A stretch of DNA of 64,000 nucleotides from an uncultured bacterium (lineage in GTDB: Bacteria > Bacillota > Clostridia > Lachnospirales > Lachnospiraceae). Below the pieces are notes generated by a model. That model was not told where the DNA came from. It saw only the letters and a program-made list of their open reading frames with translations, and did not search any database. Both the position numbers and the translations under genes were made by a program. Shown here one piece after another: positions 17,847 to 26,583 of this stretch. Every line of letters starts with the position of its first letter. The first letter of the stretch is position 1. The stretch is from positions 1 through 64,000 of the forward strand of contig CANCXX010000026.1 in assembly GCA_947381965.1 (NCBI GenBank), given 5' to 3'.

Positions 17847-18362
17847 TTAACCTTCAAATCTTCTGGCAAATAAAAAATCTAAATCGCTGTCTTCATATAC
17901 AAACAAAATCTGAATTGCAATAATTGCGGCTGAAAAGGTAACAAGTATATCTGCCAGATTAAAAACAGGAAAATCAATAATTACAATATAAATAAAGTCT
18001 ATGACATAACCAAGACGCAGTCTGTCAGTTAAATTCCCTGCTGCACCTGCTGCTGCGATTACCAGCAATATATGAAGCCGTTTATATTTCAAGGCATCTG
18101 GCATTTTCCTTAAAATACGATATACAATACATAAAAATATAAGTGAAGAAAATATAAAAAAATATTTATGATTTTGCAGCACACCAAAAGCTGCTCCATA
18201 ATTTTCCACATACTGGAAGGAAAGGATTCCGTCAATAATACTGATATCAGGCTGATTTTTTAATTTACTGACAGCTATATATTTGGAAAATTGGTCACAT
18301 AATACCAAAAAAGACAGCAGGAATATATCAAATACAAATAAATTTTTTTTATTTTTGCACAT
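17847..18362 (-). CDS. lspA: Lipoprotein signal peptidase (signal peptidase II)
   Basis: A 171-residue membrane aspartyl protease with four transmembrane helices that removes signal peptides from prolipoproteins, such as the LivK and DD-carboxypeptidase lipoproteins in this window. The catalytic aspartates are in GNLTDRLRLGYVIDF and FNLADI, and VENYGAAFG is the family motif. It lies 6 bases downstream of aroB and 5 bases upstream of rluD. Confidence 0.95.
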   Translation of the reverse strand: MCKNKKNLFVFDIFLLSFLVLCDQFSKYIAVSKLKNQPDISIIDGILSFQYVENYGAAFGVLQNHKYFFIFSSLIFLCIVYRILRKMPDALKYKRLHILLVIAAAGAAGNLTDRLRLGYVIDFIYIVIIDFPVFNLADILVTFSAAIIAIQILFVYEDSDLDFLFARRFEG

Positions 18363-18368
18363 TCTTCC

Positions 18369-19472
18369 TTATTCGCCATCCTCCACATAATGAATTTCAG
18401 AAATTGCATTTAATATATCTTCATCTGTTACCATTTTGTCGATTACTGCCTTTCCAGCCTTTTTTAAAAGGATAAATTTAATATTATCCCCTTCCACTTT
18501 TTTATCAGATTTAGTAAGCTTTAGTATTTCCTGTGGGTCAATATCTTCTATGGAAATGGGAAGATTAAAAGGAACAAACATATCTCTGATTTCATAATAC
18601 TCTTCCATGGAAAGCCAGTTATGCTTCCATGAAATAAAAGCAGCGGCAATGGACCCCAGCGCCACACATTCTCCATGGGTAAGAGAAAAGTTTTTATACT
18701 TTTCAATTGCATGTCCAATGGTATGTCCAAAATTTAAAAGTGCACGATCCCCTTTTTCCACAGGATCGTTTTCCACTACCAATTTTTTTATTTTGCAGCT
18801 TCTTTCTACCATTTCAAGCATAGTATCTAATTCTCTGTCACAAATTTCATACATATTTTCAAGAAGCCATTCATAAAAAAGGCTGTCTTTAATCAGGCCA
18901 TGTTTCATAACCTCGGCAAAGCCACTGTAAAATTGACGGTCATCCAGAGTTTTTAGTGTACTGACATTCATATATACTAATTTAGGCATGTAAAATGCCC
19001 CTACCATATTTTTAAAGCCGTCAAAGTCTACTCCTGTTTTTCCGCCGATGCTGGAATCTGCCTGGGCAAGCAGTGTGGTAGGTATCTGTATAAAGTCAAT
19101 GCCCCTAAGATATGTTGCCGCTGCAAAACCAGTGATATCGCCAACGACACCTCCTCCTAGAGCTATCAGTAAATCTTTTCGGTCAAATTTTTCATTAATT
19201 AAAAAACGGTAGATTTCTTTCACTGTTTCAAGAGTTTTGTGCTCCTCTCCTGCCTCAAAGGAAAATAAAACCCCTTTTTTACAATGCTCCTTGATACTAT
19301 AAAGAACATCCTCTCCATAAAGCGATGCGACATGGGAATCCGTAATAATACAAATTTTCCGGTTTTCTGCATCCAGTTGTTTAAGTTCCTTTGGCAGTTC
19401 TTGAAAATCAGTAGAAAATACGATATCATAACAGGGTTTTCCTTCATATAAAATGTTCATTCGACTGTTCAT
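18369..19472 (-). CDS. aroB: 3-dehydroquinate synthase
   Basis: This 367-residue NAD- and metal-dependent enzyme makes 3-dehydroquinate, the second step of the shikimate pathway. The NAD-binding block GGGVVGDITGFAAATYLRG, IPTTLLAQADSSIGGKTGVD and the metal-ligand segment NFGHTIGHAIE are all present. AAGGAG precedes the ATG. It begins the aroB-lspA-rluD transcript, after the terminator that closes the sepF transcript. Confidence 0.96.
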   Translation of the reverse strand: MNSRMNILYEGKPCYDIVFSTDFQELPKELKQLDAENRKICIITDSHVASLYGEDVLYSIKEHCKKGVLFSFEAGEEHKTLETVKEIYRFLINEKFDRKDLLIALGGGVVGDITGFAAATYLRGIDFIQIPTTLLAQADSSIGGKTGVDFDGFKNMVGAFYMPKLVYMNVSTLKTLDDRQFYSGFAEVMKHGLIKDSLFYEWLLENMYEICDRELDTMLEMVERSCKIKKLVVENDPVEKGDRALLNFGHTIGHAIEKYKNFSLTHGECVALGSIAAAFISWKHNWLSMEEYYEIRDMFVPFNLPISIEDIDPQEILKLTKSDKKVEGDNIKFILLKKAGKAVIDKMVTDEDILNAISEIHYVEDGE

Positions 19473-19535
19473 TTTTTTCTCCTTAGGCTGTTTGGTCTGT
19501 ACCAGATGTAGGGCTTAATACCCTTTCAATAAGCC

Positions 19536-19570
19536 AAAAACTTCCTGTGTGCATTAGCAGGAAGCTTTTT
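19536..19570 (-). terminator. Terminator after sepF
   Basis: CTTCCTG and CAGGAAG form a 7-bp stem with a 10-base loop. In minus-strand orientation it is followed by TTTTT. Confidence 0.8.
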
Positions 19571-19587
19571 GGTATGACATTTTAAAA

Positions 19588-20088
19588 TTATACGCCATTG
19601 TTGATTGGTACATCAAAAGATCCTGATAATATTTCCTGAAAGTCACCTGAAATATCTACAATGGCAGGTGTAATAATAAATATATAATGTGAAATCTTCT
19701 GTAAATTACCACTTATGGCAAAGCAGGAGCCAGATGTAAAATCAATAATACGCTGTGCAACGTCCACATCAAGCCCTTCCAGATTAAGTACAACAGTCCT
19801 GTTGGCGAGCAAAGTCTCTGTAATTTCCCTGGCGTCTTCAATAGAAGTGGGTTTAATTACACACACCTCCATTCCGGCAGTTGATTTCTTGGCCGGTCTC
19901 ATTGGCGTTACCTTAGGTGTTGTTTTCTTGGCAGGTCTTTCTTCTTCCGCAACAGATTCTTCCCTTACAACCAGCTGCTTTTTAGGTTTTTCCTCTACAG
20001 GTCCATCATCATAATAATCATCGTCATAGAAATCATCATCATCTTCATTTAGCTTCATGTAATTGAGAAATTTATCCATTACTCCCAT
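19588..20088 (-). CDS. sepF: Cell-division protein SepF
   Basis: A 166-residue protein with an N-terminal amphipathic membrane-binding helix (MDKFLNYMKL), an acidic/charged linker (about 15-75) and a C-terminal SepF domain (about 78-160, VCVIKPTSIEDAREIT, then RTVVLNLEGLD and FTSGSCFAISG). SepF tethers FtsZ to the membrane and shapes the septum. AAGGAG favours ATG 20088; longer in-frame starts overlap yggS. The yggS-sepF pairing is standard in Gram-positive division clusters. Confidence 0.95.
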   Translation of the reverse strand: MGVMDKFLNYMKLNEDDDDFYDDDYYDDGPVEEKPKKQLVVREESVAEEERPAKKTTPKVTPMRPAKKSTAGMEVCVIKPTSIEDAREITETLLANRTVVLNLEGLDVDVAQRIIDFTSGSCFAISGNLQKISHYIFIITPAIVDISGDFQEILSGSFDVPINNGV

Positions 20089-20104
20089 ATTAAAGCGCTC
20101 CTTA

Positions 20105-20797
20105 CTATACTGGATACTGTCTTTCACCAAAGATACCTGTTCCAACACGAACATAAGTGGCACCTTCTTCAATGGCAACCAGATAATCGCCTGTCATTCC
20201 CATCGACAGAACATTCATACTAACATTATCAATGTTTTTACGATTTATGTCAACAGATAATTGTTTCAGATGGGCAAAATACTGCCGGTTTTCCTCCGGA
20301 TTTACCACATATGGCGCTATAGCCATAAGTCCTTTTATATATATGTTAGGCAATGCGGCAATTTCCCGGACCAGTCTTTCGGTTTCTGTAGGGGTTACAC
20401 CAAATTTTGTATTTTCCCCTGCAATATTTACCTCAATCAATATAGAAACATCTACTTGTTTTTTTATGGCTTCTCTGCTTATTTCTTCTGCAAGCTTCAG
20501 TGAATCAACGCTGTGAATCAGGGCTGCCTTATCGACAATGTATTTTACCTTATTGCGTTGCAGATGTCCAATCATATGCCATTTAATGTCTTTGGGCATG
20601 GCATCATATTTTTCAACCAGCTCCTGTACTTTGTTTTCACCAAATTCCCGGCATCCATTATTATAGGCTTCCATCAGCATAGATACAGGTTTGGTTTTAC
20701 TTACGGCAATCAGCTTAACTTCCTGTGTATTTCTGTTTACATTTTTGCAGGAAGATGCAATATTTTGCAGAACATTATCCAGGTTTTCTTTAATCAA
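20105..20797 (-). CDS. yggS: YggS/PLPBP family pyridoxal-phosphate homeostasis protein
   Basis: A 230-residue alanine-racemase-fold protein. The PLP lysine is in LIAVSKTKP, and WHMIGHLQRNK and MGMTGDYLVAIEEGATYVRVG bind the phosphate end. It has no racemase activity in studied relatives and buffers PLP and amino-acid metabolism. It lies directly upstream of sepF, as in many Firmicutes (the ylmE position). Confidence 0.94.
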   Translation of the reverse strand: MIKENLDNVLQNIASSCKNVNRNTQEVKLIAVSKTKPVSMLMEAYNNGCREFGENKVQELVEKYDAMPKDIKWHMIGHLQRNKVKYIVDKAALIHSVDSLKLAEEISREAIKKQVDVSILIEVNIAGENTKFGVTPTETERLVREIAALPNIYIKGLMAIAPYVVNPEENRQYFAHLKQLSVDINRKNIDNVSMNVLSMGMTGDYLVAIEEGATYVRVGTGIFGERQYPV

Positions 20798-20834
20798 ATT
20801 AAACGCCTCCTATGTTTTTAAATACGTTTTGGCA

Positions 20835-22229
20835 CTATTCATAAACCAATTCATCATCCATAACTGTTGTCGCATCCAGTACAATGTAATCATATACGTT
20901 AAGCCCATATTGGGTATTGGATTTAACAATAGAATATTCTTCATTCTGATATAAAATGTTTATCTGTTTAAAATCGGCGTACCCTTTATTTATATTATAT
21001 ACCCCTTTCAGGCTTCCTCTTTTGCTGAGCGTATACTTTTCAGAGGACTCAGGTTTTATAATATCATCCCCTATTCTCAAAACCATATCATCCAGGTAAT
21101 ACTCTGTTTCCGTTTCTCCATAAATAGTAGTCTCCACAAATTCTGTGGTAGCAGCGCCTTCTTCTGTGTAGGTTTCCTTCATCACTCCATAATTATTTCC
21201 ATTTCCTCCCATTGTGACATATTCTTTGGGAACAATAAAAAACTCTTTTTCCACTATAGAAGAATTTGGAATTTTAAGTCCTGTTTCCTCTTCCAAAATT
21301 AATTCAATATCAATAAAACGGTCTGTACAAAAGGTTACCATTGAGTTGGTAAAGGTAAGCTTTACAAAAATATCTCCATCAGCATTTGTGTAAGTCGAAA
21401 CTTCACCCCAGGAGGTATCCTGATTTTTTAGAAACTTGACTTTAACAAATTCCGCTTCTGTTAATTCCTGTGCCTTGTCAAAATCAGTCTGAATCACAAT
21501 AGACCAGTCTTCATTTGTGGAAACTTTATATACTGGCTGTCCCGCCTCAACCAGTTCATTACTAATAAGCTGTGTTTTCTCATAATTTTTGGTATCGAAA
21601 TGATCTTTAGTAACCTGTTCCAGTTTTAAATCTTCATATCCATCGACAGAATAAATCACAATACCAGTGGTGGGGGCATTACAAAAAGAAATCAATTCCG
21701 ACAATCCTGCACTATTAATTTTATCTATATTTTCCAGAATGCCTGCATTTGCCAGTTTTAGCACTGTCCCTTTTACATTGTATTTAAAGTCATAGACAGA
21801 ATTGAAATATCTTGGATCGAAATTATTTACAAATCCGAGGATTTCTGTTTTAAGTTCTGTTAAATCACTGCTTGAAAGGGTTGTTCCGGTGCTCTCCGCA
21901 TTCATATAGTCCGCCAGTCTTCCTGACTGATCTAATGTGTAAACCAGATTTCCAACACCAACTCTTTCTCCTTCACGGGCATAGTAATTTACATACCCTG
22001 CCTGCGTAGAAGTGACAATTTCTTCATCACGAAGCGCTATTCCCTTATAAATATTGTTTGATGAAAGGGAACCCATTTTTACCTGATGCCCTTCTATATG
22101 TTTTTGGGTAAAATACGAGAAGACGCAAATAATAATATATATCAAAATAACAGTAAAAATAATCATACCAATATTAACATTAAGTGGTCTTCTGTATTTG
22201 ACTATCTTGTTATTTCTATTGTTTTCCAA
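20835..22229 (-). CDS. HlyD-like membrane-anchored adaptor protein
   Basis: A 464-residue protein with a cytoplasmic basic N-terminus, one transmembrane helix (about 18-40) and a large external part. The first part resembles a HlyD/RND barrel-sandwich fold (GIALRDEEIVTSTQAGYVNY and GERVGVGNLVYTLDQSG), and a C-terminal beta-rich region follows. No exporter gene is adjacent. It sits at the head of the yggS-sepF transcript, which suggests a link to division or the envelope, but the role is unknown. Other HlyD-like proteins of monoderms serve ABC exporters. Confidence 0.7.
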   Translation of the reverse strand: MENNRNNKIVKYRRPLNVNIGMIIFTVILIYIIICVFSYFTQKHIEGHQVKMGSLSSNNIYKGIALRDEEIVTSTQAGYVNYYAREGERVGVGNLVYTLDQSGRLADYMNAESTGTTLSSSDLTELKTEILGFVNNFDPRYFNSVYDFKYNVKGTVLKLANAGILENIDKINSAGLSELISFCNAPTTGIVIYSVDGYEDLKLEQVTKDHFDTKNYEKTQLISNELVEAGQPVYKVSTNEDWSIVIQTDFDKAQELTEAEFVKVKFLKNQDTSWGEVSTYTNADGDIFVKLTFTNSMVTFCTDRFIDIELILEEETGLKIPNSSIVEKEFFIVPKEYVTMGGNGNNYGVMKETYTEEGAATTEFVETTIYGETETEYYLDDMVLRIGDDIIKPESSEKYTLSKRGSLKGVYNINKGYADFKQINILYQNEEYSIVKSNTQYGLNVYDYIVLDATTVMDDELVYE

Positions 22230-22287
22230 TTTTTACTCCTGCCATCGCGCCTTCAATAACTATTTTGAACTGCATTTTATACTGCAT

Positions 22288-22317
22288 AAAAACGCCCCCG
22301 GTATCTACGGGGACGTT
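22288..22317 (-). terminator. Terminator after the PilT-annotated ATPase-like gene
   Basis: AACGYCCCCG-type stem (AACG-CCCCCG with CGGGG-ACGTT) around a 7-base loop. Read on the minus strand it is followed by TTTTT. Confidence 0.8.
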
Positions 22318-22341
22318 TATGTAATTTGCGTTTTTCTCGTT

Positions 22342-22761
22342 TTATAAAGAGATAATAATTTTATCCTTAACAGAAGCGGGAATTTCATCCTCATCCAGTG
22401 AAATGCTTATAACAAAATTTACTTTGAACGTCTCACTTATTTTTTCTAATTTTTGAAGGATAGGCTCAATATTGTCATCTTCCAGACATGCTATTTTCAT
22501 AAAGCTGTCAAAATACATCTGTTCCAAGTCATGATCCTGTGAAATAATTCCACTGATAAATCCAACAAATTCATCTGAATCCGTAATTAAATATGAAGAA
22601 ACATCAATGAGCCTTATTTTATTATTCAGTTCATACATATGCTTTGTGTTCTTGTCCAGGTATACAATATTGCCAGACGCACTCTGTACCTCAGTATTCA
22701 CCTTATCTAATAAATGTTTAGTTTTGCCTTTTCCCTTTTTTCCAACCACTAATTGAACCAT
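22342..22761 (-). CDS. Small P-loop protein of unknown function
   Basis: A 139-residue protein opening with a Walker A motif GKKGKGKT at residues 7-14; FVISISLDEDEIP near the end may hold a Walker B-like strand. Similar clostridial proteins are often labelled twitching motility protein PilT, but no PilT-specific motifs are present, so that label is not supported. It is the last gene of the cell-envelope cluster, ending at a terminator, and lies 89 bases downstream of the DD-carboxypeptidase gene. Confidence 0.6.
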   Translation of the reverse strand: MVQLVVGKKGKGKTKHLLDKVNTEVQSASGNIVYLDKNTKHMYELNNKIRLIDVSSYLITDSDEFVGFISGIISQDHDLEQMYFDSFMKIACLEDDNIEPILQKLEKISETFKVNFVISISLDEDEIPASVKDKIIISL

Positions 22762-22850
22762 TGGTAATCCCTCCTGAAGTATATTAGTTTTATGTAAAAT
22801 TTCATTATGTCTAAATTTATTATAAGTGATAACAAGCCAAAAAACAACTG

Positions 22851-23834
22851 CTATTTGTTTATTTCTTCTAACAAATCTGTCATCTGTGAATATAACAGAT
22901 CCCTGTTATCAGCACACATAATGACAGAAATATATGGATTGCCGGAAGAATCCCTTACCATAAGAACAAGGCAGGACCCGGCAGCGCTTGTGGTTCCTGT
23001 TTTGCCTCCAAGAACAGTAATACCGCTGGGGGCCTGTACATCTCCCTGGAGATACCGGTTTGAATTTTTTACATTTATATCCTTTGACGCGCCATTTTTG
23101 TCTGTATATACAGTTGTATAAGAATCCATATGGATTATTTCATTAAACAGTGCATAATTTACAGCTGCATTCATAATCAAATACATGTCATAGATCGTAG
23201 TATAGTGGTCTTCATCCGAAAGTCCGTGGGGATTGACAAAATGGGTGTTAGTTGCGCCAAGCGATATTGCTTTCCGGTTCATTAAATTTGCAAACTCTTC
23301 TACCGACCCTGCGACTCCTTCTGCAATCATTACGGCTGCGTCATTGGCCGAATTAATTAATAAAAGATGAAGTGCCTGATCCAGGGTCATCTGATCCCCT
23401 TCCTTTAGGCCGGCTACCTGTGCACCGGATTCTAAATTTCTCACATTTGCCGAGGCGGTAAGTATCATATCATTTGATCCATTTTCCAATGCAACAAGCG
23501 CTGTCATAACCTTTGTAAGACTGGCGGGATAAAGTCTTTCATGAATATTTTTGGCATAAAGTGTTTCATGGCGGTTAATATCAAAAAGTCCGGCTCCGGC
23601 TGCTGCTGACATATCTACATCTTTGGAGTCTATATTAGAATCAGCCACACAAAGAGCAGCTGCAAAGGGAGTTGCTGTCTGCTTTTCTTCTGATGGGCTG
23701 ACAATCCGAAAACTGCTTACTTCGGAATCAGCAGTATAGTGCATATCAAACTGCGGCTGTCCGCAGCCTGTAAAAAGCAAAACGGAAGCCGAAACGATTA
23801 TGGATAATATCTTACTTTTATTTATACATCTCAC
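22851..23834 (-). CDS. dacA: D-alanyl-D-alanine carboxypeptidase, lipoprotein
   Basis: A 327-residue penicillin-binding protein of the S11 (PBP5) type. A lipobox (FTGCGQ, Cys about 24) anchors it to the membrane. Catalytic motifs are SLTK (SxxK), SAN (SxN in [10 protein letters not shown]) and KTG (GGKTGTT). It trims the terminal D-Ala from peptidoglycan stem peptides. The usual C-terminal beta-rich domain is missing, and the protein ends soon after the catalytic domain. It overlaps mgsA by 17 bases. Confidence 0.92.
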   Translation of the reverse strand: MRCINKSKILSIIVSASVLLFTGCGQPQFDMHYTADSEVSSFRIVSPSEEKQTATPFAAALCVADSNIDSKDVDMSAAAGAGLFDINRHETLYAKNIHERLYPASLTKVMTALVALENGSNDMILTASANVRNLESGAQVAGLKEGDQMTLDQALHLLLINSANDAAVMIAEGVAGSVEEFANLMNRKAISLGATNTHFVNPHGLSDEDHYTTIYDMYLIMNAAVNYALFNEIIHMDSYTTVYTDKNGASKDINVKNSNRYLQGDVQAPSGITVLGGKTGTTSAAGSCLVLMVRDSSGNPYISVIMCADNRDLLYSQMTDLLEEINK

Positions 23835-24213
23835 GCCACTCTAAATCTCCTCTGTCCAGTGACTTTATTAATAATTCGGCGGTGGCAATATTGGTTGCCA
23901 GCGGAATATTATACATATCACAAAGTCTAACTACATTGTTGACATCTGGTTCATGCTTTTTGGATGTTAAAGGGTCTCTTAAAAAGATAACCAAATCCAT
24001 CTGGTTATGTTCAATCTGCGCCCCTATCTGCTGCTCTCCCCCAAGATGTCCGGCCAGAAATTTGTGAATATTCAAATTTGTTACTTCTTCTACCAATCTG
24101 CCTGTAGTGCCTGTTGCATACAATTCGTTTTTGCTTAAAATGCCGCGATAAGCAATGCAAAAATTCTGCATTAATTTTTTTTTCGCATCATGTGCTATTA
24201 ACGCTATATTCAT
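23818..24213 (-). CDS. mgsA: Methylglyoxal synthase, catalytic Asp replaced by Glu
   Basis: A 131-residue protein of the MgsA family, which converts dihydroxyacetone phosphate to methylglyoxal. The phosphate-binding [15 protein letters not shown] and HEPDV blocks are present. The motif that is GGDQQ in E. coli and Bacillus, where Asp71 (E. coli numbering) is the catalytic base, reads GGEQQ here (Glu60), and the preceding SGP is AGH. Activity may therefore be altered. AGGAGGG fixes the start at 24213. Its place inside a cell-shape cluster is common in clostridia but unexplained. Confidence 0.87.
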   Translation of the reverse strand: MNIALIAHDAKKKLMQNFCIAYRGILSKNELYATGTTGRLVEEVTNLNIHKFLAGHLGGEQQIGAQIEHNQMDLVIFLRDPLTSKKHEPDVNNVVRLCDMYNIPLATNIATAELLIKSLDRGDLEWREMYK

Positions 24214-24270
24214 TTTAAACCCTCCTAATAACATTATTTTGCCCTTATATTATACTAGCCATATTATACA

Positions 24271-25386
24271 TCATTTCTGCCGGCATTGTAACCCCACATT
24301 TAAAACAAATCCAATTCCTATAAAGGAACTGACAAGAGAGGTCAGTCCATAACTGACAAAAGGAAGCGGAAGACCGGTGTTGGGAAGCAGGTAAGTAACT
24401 ACGCCTATATTGATAAATGACTGAAAACCTATCATGGAGCCTATCCCGGCCGCTATTATGGTCCCTGCAATATCTTTGGCACGCCTGGCGATAAACATAC
24501 ATTCTATGGAAATTAAAAGTACAAGAACAATTACGGTACATGCGCCTACAAAACCAAATTCTTCTCCTATTACTGCAAAAATAAAATCTGTTTCCTGTTC
24601 TGCAATAAAATTGGCGTTTTTTACAGAACTAATCTGATTATTTTTATACCCTTTTCCAGTAAGCTGACCGGAACCAATTGCCATAACGGAATACTCCTGC
24701 TGGTATCCAAGGGAATTAGCAAATTCTTCTTTATTAAAAAAGGAAATAACTCTGTTTAGCTGATATAAATGTTCTTTATCAATGATTTTCTGATCGGGCT
24801 GCATAACCAGATATAAAAATATCAAAAATACAGGAATGGAGACTGCCAGTACTCCTCCAATTACTTTCCAGCTAAGCCCGCCAGTAAACATTATTACACA
24901 AAAAATCAGACAGATGACAATTGTTGTGGAAAGATCCGGCTGTTCATAAACCAGAAAAGCCGGAACTGCAAACAAAACAACACATAAAGCAATATATTTA
25001 AAAGTATTAAGTTTCTCCTTATGTTTATATATAAACTGTGCAAAAAAAAGAACAATCAGAATTTTAGCAAGCTCGGAAGGCTGGAAACGGATACCAGCAA
25101 TTTCAATCCAGCGTTGGACGTTCTTGGTTTCTTCTCCCATAGCAATAACAAGTATAAGTAAAATTGCATTAAAAATATACATCATCCAATATAGGTTAAG
25201 CAACACAGAATAATCAAAAAGAGAAATTACCAGCATCAGGAATACCCCGAAGGCAAAGCCGGCTATCTGCTTATTCTGCTTAGAAGGGTCAGCGCTGCCA
25301 ACGGCGATAATTCCAATGACTGCCAGGGCAATCACCATTAATACAAGTTTAAAATCATAGTAACGTATTTTATATTGTTTTAACAT
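24271..25386 (-). CDS. rodA: SEDS-family peptidoglycan glycosyltransferase RodA
   Basis: A 371-residue polytopic protein with about ten transmembrane helices. The SEDS block FIAEQETDFIFAVIGEEFGF carries the conserved Asp, and GIRFQPSELAKILIVLF and NTGLPLPFVSYG match RodA/FtsW. It polymerises lipid II together with the class B PBP encoded upstream (27291-30161). The position next to mreBCD and min genes favours RodA over FtsW. A hairpin separates it from minE. Confidence 0.93.
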   Translation of the reverse strand: MLKQYKIRYYDFKLVLMVIALAVIGIIAVGSADPSKQNKQIAGFAFGVFLMLVISLFDYSVLLNLYWMMYIFNAILLILVIAMGEETKNVQRWIEIAGIRFQPSELAKILIVLFFAQFIYKHKEKLNTFKYIALCVVLFAVPAFLVYEQPDLSTTIVICLIFCVIMFTGGLSWKVIGGVLAVSIPVFLIFLYLVMQPDQKIIDKEHLYQLNRVISFFNKEEFANSLGYQQEYSVMAIGSGQLTGKGYKNNQISSVKNANFIAEQETDFIFAVIGEEFGFVGACTVIVLVLLISIECMFIARRAKDIAGTIIAAGIGSMIGFQSFINIGVVTYLLPNTGLPLPFVSYGLTSLVSSFIGIGFVLNVGLQCRQK

Positions 25387-25408
25387 ATACCATTTTCACC
25401 TTCCTGTA

Positions 25409-25437
25409 ATAAGCGGTATGCCCTGCATAACGCTTAT
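25409..25437 (-). other. Intercistronic hairpin between minE and rodA
   Basis: ATAAGCG pairs with CGCTTAT, and the stem continues with TATGC/GCATA around a 3-base loop, about 12 bp in all. It abuts the minE stop codon. There is no T run, so it more likely affects mRNA processing or stability than termination. Confidence 0.5.
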
Positions 25438-25709
25438 CAGTTGATATTCTTATGTAAATCCAGGATAGGGATATTCGCATACAAGGTAGGCGTCTTATCA
25501 CGTCCTTTACTATCTGTTTTACAGATCTGGATCTCCATGCTTTCAGCATCTATTTTCATGTATTTTGAAATAACTTTGGCTATATCTGTTTTTATCATCT
25601 CCATCATTTCCGGTGAACAGTTAACCCTATCGGAAATGAGCAGTATCTTCAAACGGTCTTTCGCAATTTCCCGTGATTTTTTTCTGTTAAAAAAATTTCT
25701 GATTCCCAT
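25437..25709 (-). CDS. minE: Cell-division topological specificity factor MinE
   Basis: A 90-residue MinE. The N-terminal helix (GIRNFFNRKKSREIAKDRLK) contacts the membrane and MinD, and the C-terminal domain (about 33-85) dimerises. MinE stimulates MinD ATPase, driving pole-to-pole oscillation. Its presence suggests oscillating Min control, unlike the DivIVA-based system of Bacillus. It follows minD by 11 bases. Confidence 0.94.
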   Translation of the reverse strand: MGIRNFFNRKKSREIAKDRLKILLISDRVNCSPEMMEMIKTDIAKVISKYMKIDAESMEIQICKTDSKGRDKTPTLYANIPILDLHKNIN

Positions 25710-25720
25710 ACGCCCACCTC

Positions 25721-26512
25721 CTAATTCCTATGAAAAATACCTGACACCCTCGTCCAGAAAGAAACGCCTTTTTCAAGCTCCAGGAAAGGAATTTCTTTTC
25801 CAGTTACCCGATAACATATGTTCTGATATGCTTTTCCTGCCATTGTGTTATTTCCAACCAGAGGTTCTCCCTGATTGGTAGCAATGACTACGTTTTCATC
25901 ATCCGGCACAATACCAATCAGGCTAATCGCAAGGATGTCCACCACATCGGTGGCACTCATCATATCACCGCGCTTTACCATATCATAGCGGAGTCTGTTG
26001 ATAATTAAATCAATTTTACTGAAATCATTTGCTTCCAACAGGCCGATAATGCGGTCCGCGTCTCTAATAGCAGATACTTCAGGAGTGGTCACTACCAGTG
26101 CTCTGTCAGCGCCGGCAATTGCATTTTTAAAGCCTTGCTCGATTCCCGCCGGACAGTCCAGGATAATATAGTCAAATTGTTCCCGGAGCTGATTAATCAT
26201 TTTTACCATTTGTTCCGGATTTACAGCCGTTTTATCCTTTGTCTGCGCAGAAGGCATGAGATACAGACTGGGGTGACGCTTGTCCTTTATCAGGGCCTGT
26301 TTAATGCGGCATTTTCCTTCCACCACATCTACCAGATTATATACGATTCTGTTTTCCAGTCCCATGACAACATCCAGATTCCTTAATCCGATATCTGTGT
26401 CTATGAGCACTACACGTTTTCCCATTGCAGCCAGACCTGTTCCTACGTTTGCGGATGTGGTGGTCTTACCCACACCGCCTTTCCCTGACGTGACGACAAT
26501 TACTTCACTCAT
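25721..26512 (-). CDS. minD: Septum-site-determining ATPase MinD
   Basis: A 263-residue ParA/MinD ATPase with the deviant Walker A KGGVGKTTTSAN, IDTDIGLRNLD, and LDCPAGIEQGF. The C-terminal end (SFWTRVSGIFHRN) is a plausible amphipathic membrane-targeting helix. ATP-bound MinD recruits MinC to the membrane to block FtsZ rings away from midcell. It lies between minC and minE in the standard order. Confidence 0.96.
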   Translation of the reverse strand: MSEVIVVTSGKGGVGKTTTSANVGTGLAAMGKRVVLIDTDIGLRNLDVVMGLENRIVYNLVDVVEGKCRIKQALIKDKRHPSLYLMPSAQTKDKTAVNPEQMVKMINQLREQFDYIILDCPAGIEQGFKNAIAGADRALVVTTPEVSAIRDADRIIGLLEANDFSKIDLIINRLRYDMVKRGDMMSATDVVDILAISLIGIVPDDENVVIATNQGEPLVGNNTMAGKAYQNICYRVTGKEIPFLELEKGVSFWTRVSGIFHRN

Positions 26513-26583
26513 ACTTACCTCCGTTTCGCCGCATAAGCAGCTATTCCTTTAATGAATTAATTTTCGTCCCCTGAGAATTCCTA

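Noticed and set aside
22342-22761. Type IV pilus retraction ATPase PilT
   Set aside because: Only a Walker A is present; the protein is 139 residues and lacks the Asp-box, His-box and pilus genes.
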